A stretch of 21,606 bases of DNA from Hofstenia miamia (lineage: Eukaryota > Xenacoelomorpha > Acoela > Hofsteniidae). The notes beneath the pieces are model-generated. The model saw nothing but the letters and a program-made list of their open reading frames with translations. It did not search any database and was not told the origin of the DNA. Every line of letters starts with the position of its first letter. Positions within the stretch are counted from its first letter, which is position 1. Where the stretch lies: the NCBI GenBank assembly GCA_900660155.1, contig CABFPE010000011.1, positions 273,049 through 294,654 of the forward strand. Direction: 5' to 3'. The translations under genes and the position numbers were made by a program. This document shows positions 1 to 9,180 of the stretch, piece after piece.

Positions 1-69
1 TGGAAGTCTGTTCCCTACTTGAGAAGTAAGCAATTAGTTTCAAGTAGCTATTCGACTAGTTTTAGTACC

Positions 70-253
70 GTTCAGACTATCGACTTTTATCAGCTGATAA
101 ATTATCAGATGACAGTAATCTCGCTGTTTTGCCAAAAAATCGAATGGAGCGTTCAGACTACCGACTTTTATCAGCCGATAAAAAAGCAGATAGAGTGTTC
201 ACACTATCGACTTTTATCACCGATTTCTTGACAGATGATAAAAGTCGATAGTG
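70..253. repeat. Cluster of three diverged direct repeats ending in a perfect hairpin
   Basis: A motif of about 30 bp (GTTCAGACTATCGACTTTTA, then TCA) starts at 70, again at 151 with one early change, and at 197 as GTTCACACTATCGAC. The third copy is followed by its own inverse: CACTATCGACTTTTATCA at 202-219 pairs perfectly with 236-253 around a 16-nt loop. The first copy also contains a 16-bp perfect palindrome, TTTATCAGCTGATAAA, at 86-101. Spacings are 81 and 46 bp, so this is not a regular satellite. A pile-up of short DNA-transposon termini or MITE ends is my inference. The open frame across 19-231 is a by-product of the repeats. Confidence 0.75.
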
Positions 254-263
254 AGTGGGAACA

Positions 264-868
264 CACCTTTAGAAGAATGCACGCATTCATTAATTCCCTG
301 GATTGTTATATTGATAGGCTGAATCAATAAATTAACGAAATATGTTTTGTAACTTTTGTTTACTTGGATTATGAATTGTGTCTTTACATTATTAATTTTG
401 ATAAAAATATTTTTTAATTAAAACTAACAAAAATAGCAATAATAATAAACGATAGCCGCTGATGGGTTCCCCAAAGATTCTTAGACATAAAATATTTAAG
501 ATAATGGCAGATGCACTAAGCAAACTTGCAAAAAGAATAACATCATCCTACTACAAAATTTTGAAATGTCCATTGAGTTTTCTTAATTCACACCCGTTTG
601 CTTCTAATCCCATCAAATTATCGGTAACTTAATGAAGAGTTAATATTATTACAGATGCTTCTATTTTCATATTAAAATATTAATTCAATGATTCATATAA
701 TTCAAAATTGAATAGTAGTTGAGTTAAATGAGGGCAATATTTTATTTTTTCTTTTCAATTTTTTTAGTGTTATCTGATATGTAGGGGAATTTACTCCCTA
801 ATATTTAGGATACATCACAAAGTCATTTAAGAAATTTTATGCAATGCAAGCAATATGATAGATAAAAT

Positions 869-874
<6 letters not shown>
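264..874. other. AT-rich DNA without a recognisable feature
   Basis: I see no open frame, RNA gene or clear repeat. A small dyad near 783-802 (AGGGGAATTTACTCCCT) faintly resembles the dyad repeats at 6657, 6837 and 7432, but the match is too short to call. Confidence 0.5.

Positions 875-912
<38 letters not shown>
875..912. repeat. (AT)n microsatellite
   Basis: An uninterrupted run of 19 AT units, about 38 bp. Such tracts recur at 3625-3649 and around the gap at 10214-10376. Confidence 0.95.
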
Positions 913-914
<2 letters not shown>

Positions 915-1593
915 ACTTGATCGTTTCTAAAAAGATGTTTATTAACAATTTTTTAAAATGTATGCATTCCAATATATTAAATCATTTAAATTTAAAATAT
1001 TTTAGAATATATTAACCTAAAGCTGCCTGGGGATTTTTAAAAAATTTTCATGAACCTATAAAAAACTATTAATGCTGTTCTCAATCTGAAAGCACTACAT
1101 GATAGAGAGAAAATTTCTTCCTTCTCTTTCGCCTTCGGCCCTGTGATCTCTGACTTTGCACACGACACGCCTCAATGGGTAGTGAATATCTTTGCACATA
1201 TCAAGAAACAGACAAAGTTCTTTGTTGCCCCAAGGGCCTCAAAACCTTCTAAATACATTAACACTAGATATTGAGAAAATTTAAATCTTTTTCAAAAATT
1301 CGAAAATTTCTAAGAAAACTTGTTAGTCTATTCAACAATCTCTGCCACAAAAATAAGCTTTAATAGAAATGTTCAACATTGCATTAATGTATGTTCCCCA
1401 AAGACCTACCCATGCCCCAAGATTTTCAAATTTGGAGAAAACTCTTTGTAAATGTGCGTAAAATATCAGAATGAATTTGAATTGATTCATTCATTAGGTA
1501 TTTTTCAAGACTATGTAGAAATGTATTGATTGCTACAACACAAATTAGTAATTTCTAAATATGTACAGTGTTTTTGCTCTTACAACTAATAAC
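913..1593. other. Unassigned stretch with a GC-richer patch at 1115-1250
   Basis: The patch at 1115-1250 has more C, G and CpG than its surroundings, and short open frames on the + strand, none over about 25 codons that I recognise. It could be a fragment of an old element or exon. Nothing else stands out. Confidence 0.4.
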
Positions 1594-1595
1594 TA

Positions 1596-1663
1596 CACTC
1601 TGTTTCATAAGTCCCTACGTATCAAATTACTACTGAATTTAAGCAATAATACAAACAGACATT
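1596..1663 (+). repeat. Left terminal inverted repeat of the mariner-like element
   Basis: A 68-bp arm that pairs with 2122-2189. Conserved blocks include CATAAGTCCCTACGT near the tip and CAATAATACAAACAGA near the inner edge. The length is longer than the roughly 30-bp TIRs of classical mariner. Confidence 0.88.
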
Positions 1664-1709
1664 GCTGAAAAATGACTTCATTGCTGAGTTGCGACTTACA
1701 GGAATCTAT

Positions 1710-2048
1710 GAACGATCTCATCTGCAACAGGACGGTGCCCCACACTGCCTACATCACCTGAGAATTTCTGAATGACAATTTCCCCAGCCGGTGGGTAGGT
1801 AAGTTCGAGCCCATCCCATGGCCTGCTCGGTCACCAGATTTAACGTCATGTGATAACGCACTTTGGGACATCATAAAGAAGAGTGTACTGGCTGAAAAGC
1901 AAGATCAACTCAGGATCTGAAACAGGCAATTCGCAATGCTTTTGCTAACTTTAAAATGGAATCTCTTCCAAAGATACATGCACGTACTTTTCGTCGACTA
2001 CAACTTTGCATTGATATTGATGGGTTGCAAGTCGACCCTTATGATTAG
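1710..2048 (+). pseudogene. Mariner-type transposase, C-terminal catalytic part, with frameshifts and stops
   Basis: Three consecutive reading frames carry the catalytic half of a DD[E/D] transposase of the IS630/Tc1/mariner superfamily. Frame one (from 1710) gives LQQDGAPH, where the aspartate at 1731-1733 is the second metal-binding residue of the family. Frame two (from 1747, with an internal TGA at 1759) gives EFLNDNFPSRW and then WPARSPDLTSCD, which holds the third acidic residue region. Frame three (1917 to the TAG at 2046) gives LKQAIRNAFANF and the C-terminus LQVDPYD. At least two frameshifts and one in-frame stop separate these pieces, and the N-terminal half is deleted. The match to the widespread arthropod QQDGAP...WPARSPDL family is strong; I do not assign the subfamily. 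Confidence 0.88.
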
Positions 2049-2121
2049 TCATTGTACTTGGATTACTTTTTGATGTTAGTTTTCGTTTGTTAAATATAGA
2101 TGTATTGATTATATTAATGAT

Positions 2122-2189
2122 AATTTCTGTTTGTATTATTGATTAAGTGCAGTAGAAATTTGAAACGTAGGGACTTATGGAATAGACTG
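2122..2189 (-). repeat. Right terminal inverted repeat of the mariner-like element
   Basis: Reverse complement of 1596-1663 with scattered substitutions and no gaps. It is followed immediately by the TA duplication at 2190-2191. Confidence 0.88.
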
Positions 2190-2191
2190 TA

Positions 2192-3624
2192 GAATTTGAC
2201 AAAAATTCACTTAATATTCACATATACATGTAAAGCCATCCTTGCAAAGGGCCGATTTTGTTAAAATGTAAAAATTCTTTTACACAAAAAGTCATGTAAA
2301 GGTAACATTCTAAGCCATACTTTCAATATAGCCGTTGCGCAATAATTAAATCAACTTAAATTTCTGGATTGTAATTATAGCTACAATAATTATGGTATTG
2401 ACGTCAGATTTATGATATTAAATTTGAATTTTATATGAAAAATTAGTAATTCATTGTTGTTACAACCGGAAACTGCATAATTTATATAGCAATCAATTTC
2501 CTCTCTAACAAGATATATTTAACTAAGAAAATGTCAACTAGTAAATTTTACGCAATTTGTTTAGTACTTTACGTCCAACTTCGAAATCTAATAAATTCAG
2601 TAATTTTAAAATTCTAAGTCCAATGCCATTTGAACTTTGGATATTTTAATTCAATACAGGAATTTTTATGTTTTTCTGTGCACATTATATTTCGAAAAAT
2701 CTCATAAATATTTCTTTTACAGCAATACCACTGCAGGATTTCAAATTTATTTAAACATATTCTAGCACTTTGCTCGCTATAATTGTTTTAACAACAAAAG
2801 TTAGCCTTAGAAGAATTTCCCCAATAACCTTTAAATTGAAAAAAATGTTGAATGACTACTGTAATTGGTGCAGCTATTCTGAAAATGGCTTCAAATATAA
2901 TTATATTTAATTACATTGAAACTAATTCATTACCTAAATTAATATAATTTTGATATATGAGATTTTATGATGCAACAAAATGAGTATAGAAAGACATTGA
3001 CTATTTTGTTATATTTCACCAAAATTCATGTATGCTGCAGAACAATTGGCTAAATTTATTATTTGAATATATGTGGCTATACATCCGAGAACTTTAAATT
3101 TGAAATTTGAATTTGTTGGTTATACATAAGACGGTATTAAGTTTTCTAGCCTTTTGACATCAATTTTGACAGTTCTAACTAAACAGTTGCAGTACTATTC
3201 TAAATTTAAAGGATTTAAAGCGTGATTGTGAAGTAAACATTTACGTGCAAATCCCATTTTCAGAACAGACACTTCAATAAATAGATTTAAATTTCTACCA
3301 TGTATCTCATTACATGTATATATGTATAAAATATTTTGAGCTCATTAAATACAAACTGTTAATATTTTGTGACCACATAATTATATACATTCTTTATGTT
3401 AACAATGCAAATACTATTCATCCATATACATAATGGCGCTAAACATTCCATAGAATTCCAAATCACAGACTAATTATGTAGTTTGATAATCAAATTACAA
3501 TTTCTGCAGTTAAAGCTTCTAGGGATTTAAAAAATTTTAGTGCTTCACCGATTAATGTCAATAAAATTTAACGCTTCTAGATTGCTCATATAATGTTTTG
3601 AAAAAAATATAATTTTCAATTTAA
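2192..3624. other. AT-rich DNA without a recognisable feature
   Basis: I see no open frame above about 50 codons and no RNA gene or terminal repeat. A TGACGTCA palindrome lies at about 2400, but isolated 8-mers of this kind carry little weight. Confidence 0.5.
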
Positions 3625-3649
3625 ATATATATATATATATATATATATT
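3625..3649. repeat. (AT)n microsatellite at the 5' edge of the Penelope-like element
   Basis: About 12 AT units directly before the presumed left boundary of the element. A shorter (TA)n tract lies near 4498-4510 beyond the other end. Insertion next to an existing AT tract is plausible but not proven. Confidence 0.9.
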
Positions 3650-3724
3650 TATTGTAAAAAAAACAAGAAGTGTTTTTTTACGTATACCATTACTAGACTT
3701 TATATTCCTTTTGTATTACATTGT

Positions 3725-4030
3725 GATTTGATACATAAAAGAAATACGATCAAAGCCATCGTAAATCGAGTGTTTCTTACTTGATCATCATATGAACATC
3801 TAATAAATGCATTTGAAGCAATATCAAACATCTTGTTAAGAAATGGATATCCACAAAAAAGGATTAAATCGGAAATGGATAGAATATTTCGTAATAAACC
3901 ACAACCAAGAAAAGATCAATTAGAAGAGAGAATAACTTGGAACCTGCCGTATATTACATCAAATTCAGTAACTACCTTAAAAAAGATCCAACAGCGTACT
4001 CAAGTGTCAAGAATTTGCAAATATTTTTAA
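3725..4030 (+). pseudogene. Penelope-like reverse transcriptase, C-terminal part
   Basis: The frame running into the TAA at 4028-4030 begins around 3725 and has one internal TGA (at 3779-3781). It reads IKAIVNRVFLT before the stop, then LINAFEAISNILLRNGYP, a charged linker with NKPQPRKDQLEERITWNLPY, and ITSNSVTTLKKI. In Penelope-like proteins the reverse-transcriptase core is followed by a segment of the form 'KxLVNRxxxIC ... LLxNGYP', and then by 'LPYI...' in the linker before the endonuclease, so the order and motifs match. The catalytic YADD-containing core is missing upstream. The 65-residue open frame starting at the ATG at 3833 is only the tail of this relic and is not a gene of its own. 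Confidence 0.75.
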
Positions 4031-4092
4031 CTCTGAAGACACCGCATTTTCTCAAAAAATAAGACTCTATTCCAACTCCTTTAGTTTCCTCA

Positions 4093-4318
4093 TGCTTATA
4101 CAATTATAAATGTGATGAATGTGAAAGTTCATATATTGGGGAAACGAGAATACAGAATTTCAAAGATTATGCGAGGTCATCTTCAGTCAGAAATATTTTG
4201 TCATGAACATGCACCTAAGCGGAAAAACATTAGTATTTTAATGAAAACTAAGCGTACAAATATTGCAGAAGCTATATTTATAAAAGAAACTAAGGAAAAT
4301 CTGTTAAACATACAATAA
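4093..4318 (+). pseudogene. Penelope-like GIY-YIG endonuclease domain, frameshifted
   Basis: One frame (about 4093 to the TGA at 4204) reads LYNYKCDECESSYIGETRIQ. The C-x2-C pair at 4111-4125 and the YIG tripeptide at 4132-4140 are the CCHH-type lead-in and YIG half of the GIY-YIG nuclease seen in PLEs. A second frame then takes over (MRGHLQSEIFCHEHAPKRKN, later TNIAEAIFIKETKENLLN). It supplies the histidine-rich region and the typical '(I)AE(A)(L)FIK...KP(x)LN'-like C-terminus, ending at TAA 4316-4318. In active elements this domain nicks the target DNA. Here the two halves are in different frames, so no functional nuclease can be made. Confidence 0.72.
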
Positions 4319-4401
4319 GTCAAAGACTAAATATAGTACACGGTCTACAAATTTCAATTTTAATATCATAAAATTTGTATTTACCACTATATTATTTCAG
4401 T

Positions 4402-4453
4402 TATTTTGTACTGACGATGAGTGGAGACACTCGAAACATGTTTACATAAAATA
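4402..4453 (+). ncRNA. Hammerhead ribozyme of the Penelope-like element (minimal helix III)
   Basis: All conserved hammerhead parts are present in order. The core CUGANGA box is CTGACGA at 4411-4417. Stem II is GAGTG (4419-4423) paired with CACTC (4428-4432) over a GAGA loop, and GAAA is at 4433-4436. The next bases, C-AT-G-T-T at 4437-4442, provide C15.2, G16.2, U16.1 and H17 of a minimal helix III inside the palindrome ACATGT. Stem I pairs TATTTTGTA (4402-4410) with TACATAAAATA (4443-4453), nine base pairs with a two-base bulge at 4446-4447. Cleavage would fall between 4442 and 4443. One T at 4418 is unpaired next to the core. Minimal helix III motifs that work as dimers are known from PLE terminal regions. 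Activity of this copy is not known. Confidence 0.72.
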
Positions 4454-4511
4454 TTTCTTGTTTTTTACAATGAATAGTTTAAGTACACTTTGTACTTATA
4501 TATATATATGT

Positions 4512-5715
4512 GTTCATATTTAAAGGAAATTATGATGATTTATTTCAAATATTTATTCTCGTCAATCAAATTATCAAATAATTTTTTAGAAATCGTAGAC
4601 CACTTTTCATAGGATTGGAATATATTATATAGATTCTAATTAGGAAAATGCATTTGATGGTTGAATGACTGATGTTGATTTTCAAACTAAAAAAATGCAA
4701 GAATTGACTTGAAATTGGCATAAGTAATGTATCAAGATCTAATGAAATATGAAAAGCTAAATCAATAATTTAATAAAGAATAACATCTATATAAGCATAA
4801 CTTAAATAACGTTCTTGTAGTGAAAGTTTCTTTGGAAATATAGTAAAGGAATGGAACAAACTTTTATTTATAAAAGCTTGCATAGAAATATATGTATAAA
4901 TCTTAGAAGAAGTTTAAAATTTACTAAATTTTCTCTGATTTGTAAATTAATATTAATCCAATAATAGTAACATCTAAGAAAAAATTCATAAAAAGTTACT
5001 TTTTCTAATAAACAAAAATGAATTTAAATTGAATTTACAATAAAATTTGTTGTACATAAAGTCAGCCCGTTAAACTATTTAAACTTACAAAAGTGGATAA
5101 ATTTATAAAGTTCACTTTATGAGAACCATCCCCTTTCTGGTGAATAGAATCACTTCTAACATTAGCAAATGGGTTGCTAATGTCGTTATGTAATTCTTAT
5201 TCTTTGATTCGTTGAAATTTGTTCTAAACCTCAACTGAAAGATATGTACAATAATGATGATTCCATACATCAATATCATTAGTTTGATACAAAACATATA
5301 TGAGAACTCAGTATAATTCAGAAATATAGTACAAATAACCTCAAAAGAATAGGCACTACCCTTCAAAGCTATGATGAAAACAAAATTTACTGAAATGATG
5401 AAGCAAATACCATCAATGAAATAACAGACAATGGCAAGCTATTAAATAAACAAAAGAACTTAACCTCCCAAAATTCTCTAAGGTCAAGCAAAGATTCCTC
5501 TATTTAAAGTAGCCTAAAGCTGTGTAAATAGATTTTTATATATGAAAATTTGAAATGCCTTCTTTAAATTTTAAGCAAAAGTAAGTCTTAGACGCTTGCA
5601 GTAAAAGTCTAATTTGAATTTGCATGATATTTTTACTATTGAAACATTTGATCCATGAGTTGGACGCAGCTAGGTGTAAATTTATATTGTCATCTCTCCC
5701 CAAGTCTTACAGTTT
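4512..5715. other. AT-rich DNA without a supported gene
   Basis: The only sizeable frame is an 84-codon minus-strand one at 5112-5366, rich in I, L, F, Y and K as expected from AT-rich DNA, without motifs or a promoter. I see no RNA gene or paired terminal repeats. Confidence 0.5.
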
Positions 5716-5719
5716 GAAG

Positions 5720-5752
5720 AAGCTTGATTTGCCCTTTTTGTGACACCCTGTA
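5720..5752 (-). mobile_element. Lone terminus of a mariner-type element (CAGGGTGTCACAAAAAGGGC)
   Basis: Read on the minus strand from 5752 this is TA followed by CAGGGTGTCACAAAAAGGGC. 'TA-CAGGGTGTC-CAAAA' is a very common tip for Tc1/mariner-type elements in arthropods. I found no matching opposite end in the window, so this is at best a solo end or truncated relic. Confidence 0.4.
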
Positions 5753-6040
5753 TGCATTTACACTTTGCCGAACGTAGCGAAGTATTTGAATTGGTTTGTA
5801 AACTAATGTTCTTATATACATACATTTTCAATGTGCACTTTGTTGTAAACATGAGAATTTGATGAATTATCAAGTATACAATTAAAATTTTTGTACATTT
5901 GGAGCTTAATAGACATGATATGTCAGTGTTGTCTCCATGTCTTATATAGAATTCTATATATACTACATCACCTATTGACAAAATTAACAACTATATTGTA
6001 GTAAACCATGATGGATTTAATATGTAGAATATAATACTTT

Positions 6041-6495
6041 CTAAGTAAAACCGTTGTTCCATTTTTCACCGCGGGTATGCGTATGGGTTGGGTGCAGCTT
6101 TTTAATATTTTCAGGGTTTGAGTTGAGTTGGATACGTGCGTTGCCAGCGAGTGTGGTTGGATAAGAAAATGTATACTCACGTCCAAACTTTTTTAAGGAT
6201 AATATTTGACTCTGGCCATTGGCACTGAGTGATTTTTTATTAGAGATTGAGCCCCAAAATTTGTTAGATGGAACAAATTTCACGTCTTCTTCCTAATCAC
6301 GAATAGAACTTTGAAAATTCAAAATTTCTTCTTCTACATCACCCAATGCTGCATTAATGCTTTTTGCAAAGTTGGGAAATCTCATCTATATGTTCAATGC
6401 CACCTAGCTTCTATCTTTTGATATAGTTCAAATTCAAGTTCCTTGAGTCTTAAATTTGCAATAGCTTTTTCGCAGATTGCAAAAAATGATAGCAT
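6041..6495 (-). pseudogene. Unidentified coding relic, minus strand, with a coiled-coil-like first part
   Basis: Successive minus-strand frames look protein-like. From 6495 to the stop at 6394 there are 33 codons including EKAIANLRLKELEFELYQKI, which shows heptad-like spacing of hydrophobic residues. A second frame overlaps with IEHIDEISQLCK. A third gives KSINAALGDVEEEILNFQ, reaches a TAG at 6293-6295, then continues open for about 80 codons (VKFVPSNKFWGSISNKKS, later REYTFSYPTTLAGNARIQ). The amino-acid mix is unlike chance AT-rich frames, and the pieces join end to end with roughly two frameshifts and one stop. I do not recognise the parent protein. It could be a decayed host-gene copy or an element ORF. 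A multi-exon live gene is less likely because the frames abut without intron-sized gaps. Confidence 0.4.
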
Positions 6496-6656
6496 AAAAA
6501 ACTAAAAAGAATTTCAAAATATGAATGTTTTTTTGGGTACAAACTAAATCAATATTAACAAAATTTTCATGAAATTATAGCACTAGGGTTCTTCAAGCAT
6601 GGTATTACTACAACAAAGTAGCAATCATCCTAAGGCAAAAGTTTTAAACTGATATC

Positions 6657-6690
6657 TTTTGGGGTAATAAATTTACTCCAAACTTAAACT
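6657..6690 (+). repeat. Dyad repeat, copy 1 (diverged)
   Basis: TTTTGGGGTAATAAATTTAC followed by TCCAAACTTAAACT. The GGGGTAA...TTACTCC halves are inverted copies. It matches copies 2 and 3 mainly across this dyad core. Confidence 0.5.
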
Positions 6691-6795
6691 ATTGATGTTT
6701 TTGTTGAATTTTGGTAAGCAAAGTTAAGATGATTCCCATATTGTGCAGACAAAAAGTACTTAAAAAATCTGGAAAAGTCACAAAATATCAGGTTA

Positions 6796-6875
6796 TTCCT
6801 GTTTGGTTTGGGTTCAAAATCCTATTCTAATTTTACTTGGGTAACAAAATTACCCCAAACTTAGTTTAACCCTTA
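6796..6875 (+). repeat. Dyad repeat, copy 2
   Basis: About 80 bp closely similar to 7391-7471 in the same orientation, from TTCCTGTTTGGTTTGGGTTC through CAAAATTACCCCAAACTTAG to TTTAACCCTTA. The centre can form a short hairpin (TTGGGTAA / TTACCCCAA). The two copies start 595 bp apart and the DNA between them is not duplicated, so this is a dispersed small repeat and not a segmental duplication. Confidence 0.7.
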
Positions 6876-7390
6876 ATGAGGTTTCTATTATTTTGGGATG
6901 AATTCAGATCACTATACTGTTAAAATATTGAACAATCACGTTTTGTCGGGTTATGCGGAAATCTTGGTAAAAAATTGAATAATTGCAAAATAACCACGTG
7001 TGTACACAATAATATCTGCAAAAAACCAATACATTTGTATTTTATGATAATTGCCGACAGAAAAATTTCCTCTATATAACAACTTTCATATTAATATTTA
7101 TTGGCTTTCCTTTAATGCATTCTTCTTAACTGAGCTTGCAAGAACTCTTTTGTACATGATCTTAATTGAGCCGAAAGAGTAAAGATATTTCATGTCACTA
7201 GAATAGAGATATTAAGTTAGTGTTACTTTTCTAAAGTCAAAATACGCGTGTACTACCATGCTAAAAGAGCAATTATTTGATGTAACTCATTATTGCACCG
7301 AATGATACAAATTCATATTGATATTCTAAGCAAAGATGTCCCCGTAACCAGCAATCAGCAATTGAAATTATTTTAAAAGGTATCAAGTTC

Positions 7391-7471
7391 TTCCTATTTG
7401 ATTTGAGCTCAAAATCCCATTCTAGTTGCTCTTGAGGTAACAAAATTACCCCAAACTTAGTTTAACCGTTA
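7391..7471 (+). repeat. Dyad repeat, copy 3
   Basis: Similar to 6796-6875 across about 80 bp. CAAAATTACCCCAAACTTAG is identical in both copies. The element class is unknown. The size and internal dyad would suit a small MITE-like or SINE-tail sequence, but I see no terminal inverted repeats or target duplications. Confidence 0.7.
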
Positions 7472-9180
7472 TGAAAATATTATAGAACTAAAACTATCCT
7501 CATTGAAAAGTTCTATGTGACAGGCAGAACATAACATACTCAAAAGGAAAACTTAATAAATTGGTTGACTAATCTAAGGTGTAGAGAAATTACTGCCGGT
7601 TGACAAACATCAGTAACATATACCTGTAGGATACACTTATTTAAAAATAAAAGAAGTCGCGCCTCATAAAATATTTAATCCGGATAAACCGGACAAGATA
7701 AAATAAATGCAAATCCAGACAAAGCAGGAAAAGATTTTGTTTTTAAGATTTTTATGAGGCTTACTAATATTACAAAGTGACTGTGATCATAAAGTAAAAT
7801 ATGTTTATTCGTATTATAAAATGAACTAATTCTGATCTAACCTATACAAATAGATTAAGAGGTACGAACAATGGCTAGCCATTATTTCAAAAACCAATGC
7901 ATTTTAGAATAAAAATTTTCTACTGAAAATTTCGACAACGCATGTTGAATTATAAAAATTTTAAAAAAGCTTCAATTTTAGCTTGCACATATACAATACC
8001 GTTTATAAGTGTTTCCACACTTATCTTCACAATTTATTTCTGCAAAAATTATCACTATATCTTTGATTTTTAGCACTTGGCTCAAGTTTGGCATTGAGAA
8101 TTCAAATTTTCATGTAATCTTTTAAGCATAAATTTAATTTTCCTCCTTTTCACATGTGAAGGAGCACCCTAAAAACTATCTCAATAAATATAGATGCTAA
8201 GTAAAACAAGTGAAAAAATCTAATTTAGTGTGAAAAATTTAGTTTATAGTGAAATTTTTGTATAAATGTATTCTGTTTTTTTTAAATATTACCACTCAAA
8301 CTTTGCTAAAATCCCATTAAATTCATTGAGTTTACATTAAATTATAGTGATATAATATACTTTCACAAATTTACACTCTTAGTAATTTAAAATCGCTACT
8401 GAATGATTTCGTACACAAAATTTAAAATATACTAAATAAAATTCAATTTAGATAATGATTTATATTGAATAAATTCATAAACAATTGACACATTCGTTCA
8501 ATCGAAAGAATAAATATGCTAAACGAATAAAAAGAAGTTTGGACTTAAGGTAAACTGATAAATCTTTACAGTTGTTTACAATATAATAGTAAATTCGTTA
8601 TTTGCATAAGGAATTTAAGAAATTGAAACAGTTGCTTTTATGCATCTTAAAAGAAAAATGAGCTTTTATACATATTAAAGAAAATTCATTTGCTCGAGGG
8701 AAAATCAATAAATGTTTCCATATTTCTTATTCGCTATTGATTTTCCACTACATTTTAAAAATCTCAGTTTTCAACTTTTGAAATATCACTGGAAGAAATT
8801 CATATTGCTAAAGAGATTAAAGAAATAATATCTGACATATATCAAAATACCATATTCAACATGATGCAAGACAAAGTAAATTTTCTTTCTTGGATAAAAT
8901 TTTAATCTATAATTAAAATAAAATATAATATAGTGTCGTTTTAAACTTCCATCTTCCCAACTAATCCCACCATCAAAAGGATTCACCATTCTGCAGAGTT
9001 AGAATTGCACCAGGACAAGCAAATTTATGTAATGATATTAAAAATACATGAGAAGTTGAAAGACTATCTCCAAAAACTTAAATTTTGCAAAATATAGAAA
9101 CATTCAAACAGAGAATTTTGGTAATTAAATAATGCCATTAAATATAAATTGATATTTGCACAAAGCTGTAAAAGAGTAAC
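7472..9180. other. AT-rich DNA with little structure
   Basis: I see no gene. A perfect 12-bp inverted repeat (GGAAAATCAATA at 8699-8710 with its complement at 8735-8746, 24-nt loop) is the only structure of note. The minus-strand frame 8786-8989 has the K/N/F/Y/I-rich composition of chance AT-rich frames. Confidence 0.5.
8699..8746. repeat. Short perfect inverted repeat (12-bp arms)
   Basis: GGAAAATCAATA at 8699-8710 is complementary to TATTGATTTTCC at 8735-8746 over 24 nt. It has no T-run or core that would make it a known RNA, and could be a chance dyad or a MITE remnant. Confidence 0.6.

Larger units (their letters stand above)
1596..2189. mobile_element. Mariner-like DNA transposon, internally deleted copy with both TIRs and TA target duplication
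   Basis: The element begins CACTCTGTTTCATAAGTCCC and its right end, read on the minus strand, begins CAGTCTATTCCATAAGTCCC. The two inverted termini align for 68 bp without gaps, with roughly ten mismatches. TA flanks both ends (1594-1595 and 2190-2191), the duplication made by all Tc1/mariner transposases. The copy is 594 bp, against about 1.2-1.5 kb for a complete mariner. The N-terminal DNA-binding half and the first catalytic aspartate region are gone, and the left TIR runs almost directly into the second catalytic motif. It is dead as a protein source, but its ends could in principle still be mobilised in trans. Confidence 0.9.
3651..4471 (+). mobile_element. Penelope-like retroelement, 5'-truncated and degenerate
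   Basis: The order is the end of a reverse transcriptase, a GIY-YIG endonuclease and a hammerhead-ribozyme-like 3' region, which is the layout of endonuclease-bearing Penelope-like elements (PLEs). The outer limits are inferred from a short inverted repeat. ATTGTA, a run of A's, then CAAGAA at 3651-3669 matches in reverse complement 4455-4471, differing only in length of the A run. PLE copies often carry partial terminal repeats in inverted orientation at the 5' end, which fits. Only about 820 bp remain of what is normally 2.5 kb or more. Frameshifts and stops show the copy is inactive. Confidence 0.8.

Noticed and set aside
19..231. 70-codon frame with repeated 'DFYQ' units
   Set aside because: The repeated peptide follows from the direct DNA repeats, and the frame shows no other coding sign.
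2395..2415. TCTGACGTCA-like 10-mer (minus strand) also present in the Mutator-like TIR
   Set aside because: Similarity does not extend beyond the 10-mer, so it is probably chance and not another copy of the element.
5112..5366. Minus-strand 84-codon frame with hydrophobic segments
   Set aside because: Composition is what AT-rich DNA gives by chance. No motif, no promoter, no neighbouring element.
5682..5990. Minus-strand 102-codon frame
   Set aside because: It runs through the lone mariner-type terminus at 5720-5752 and has no recognisable domain. Treated as a chance frame.
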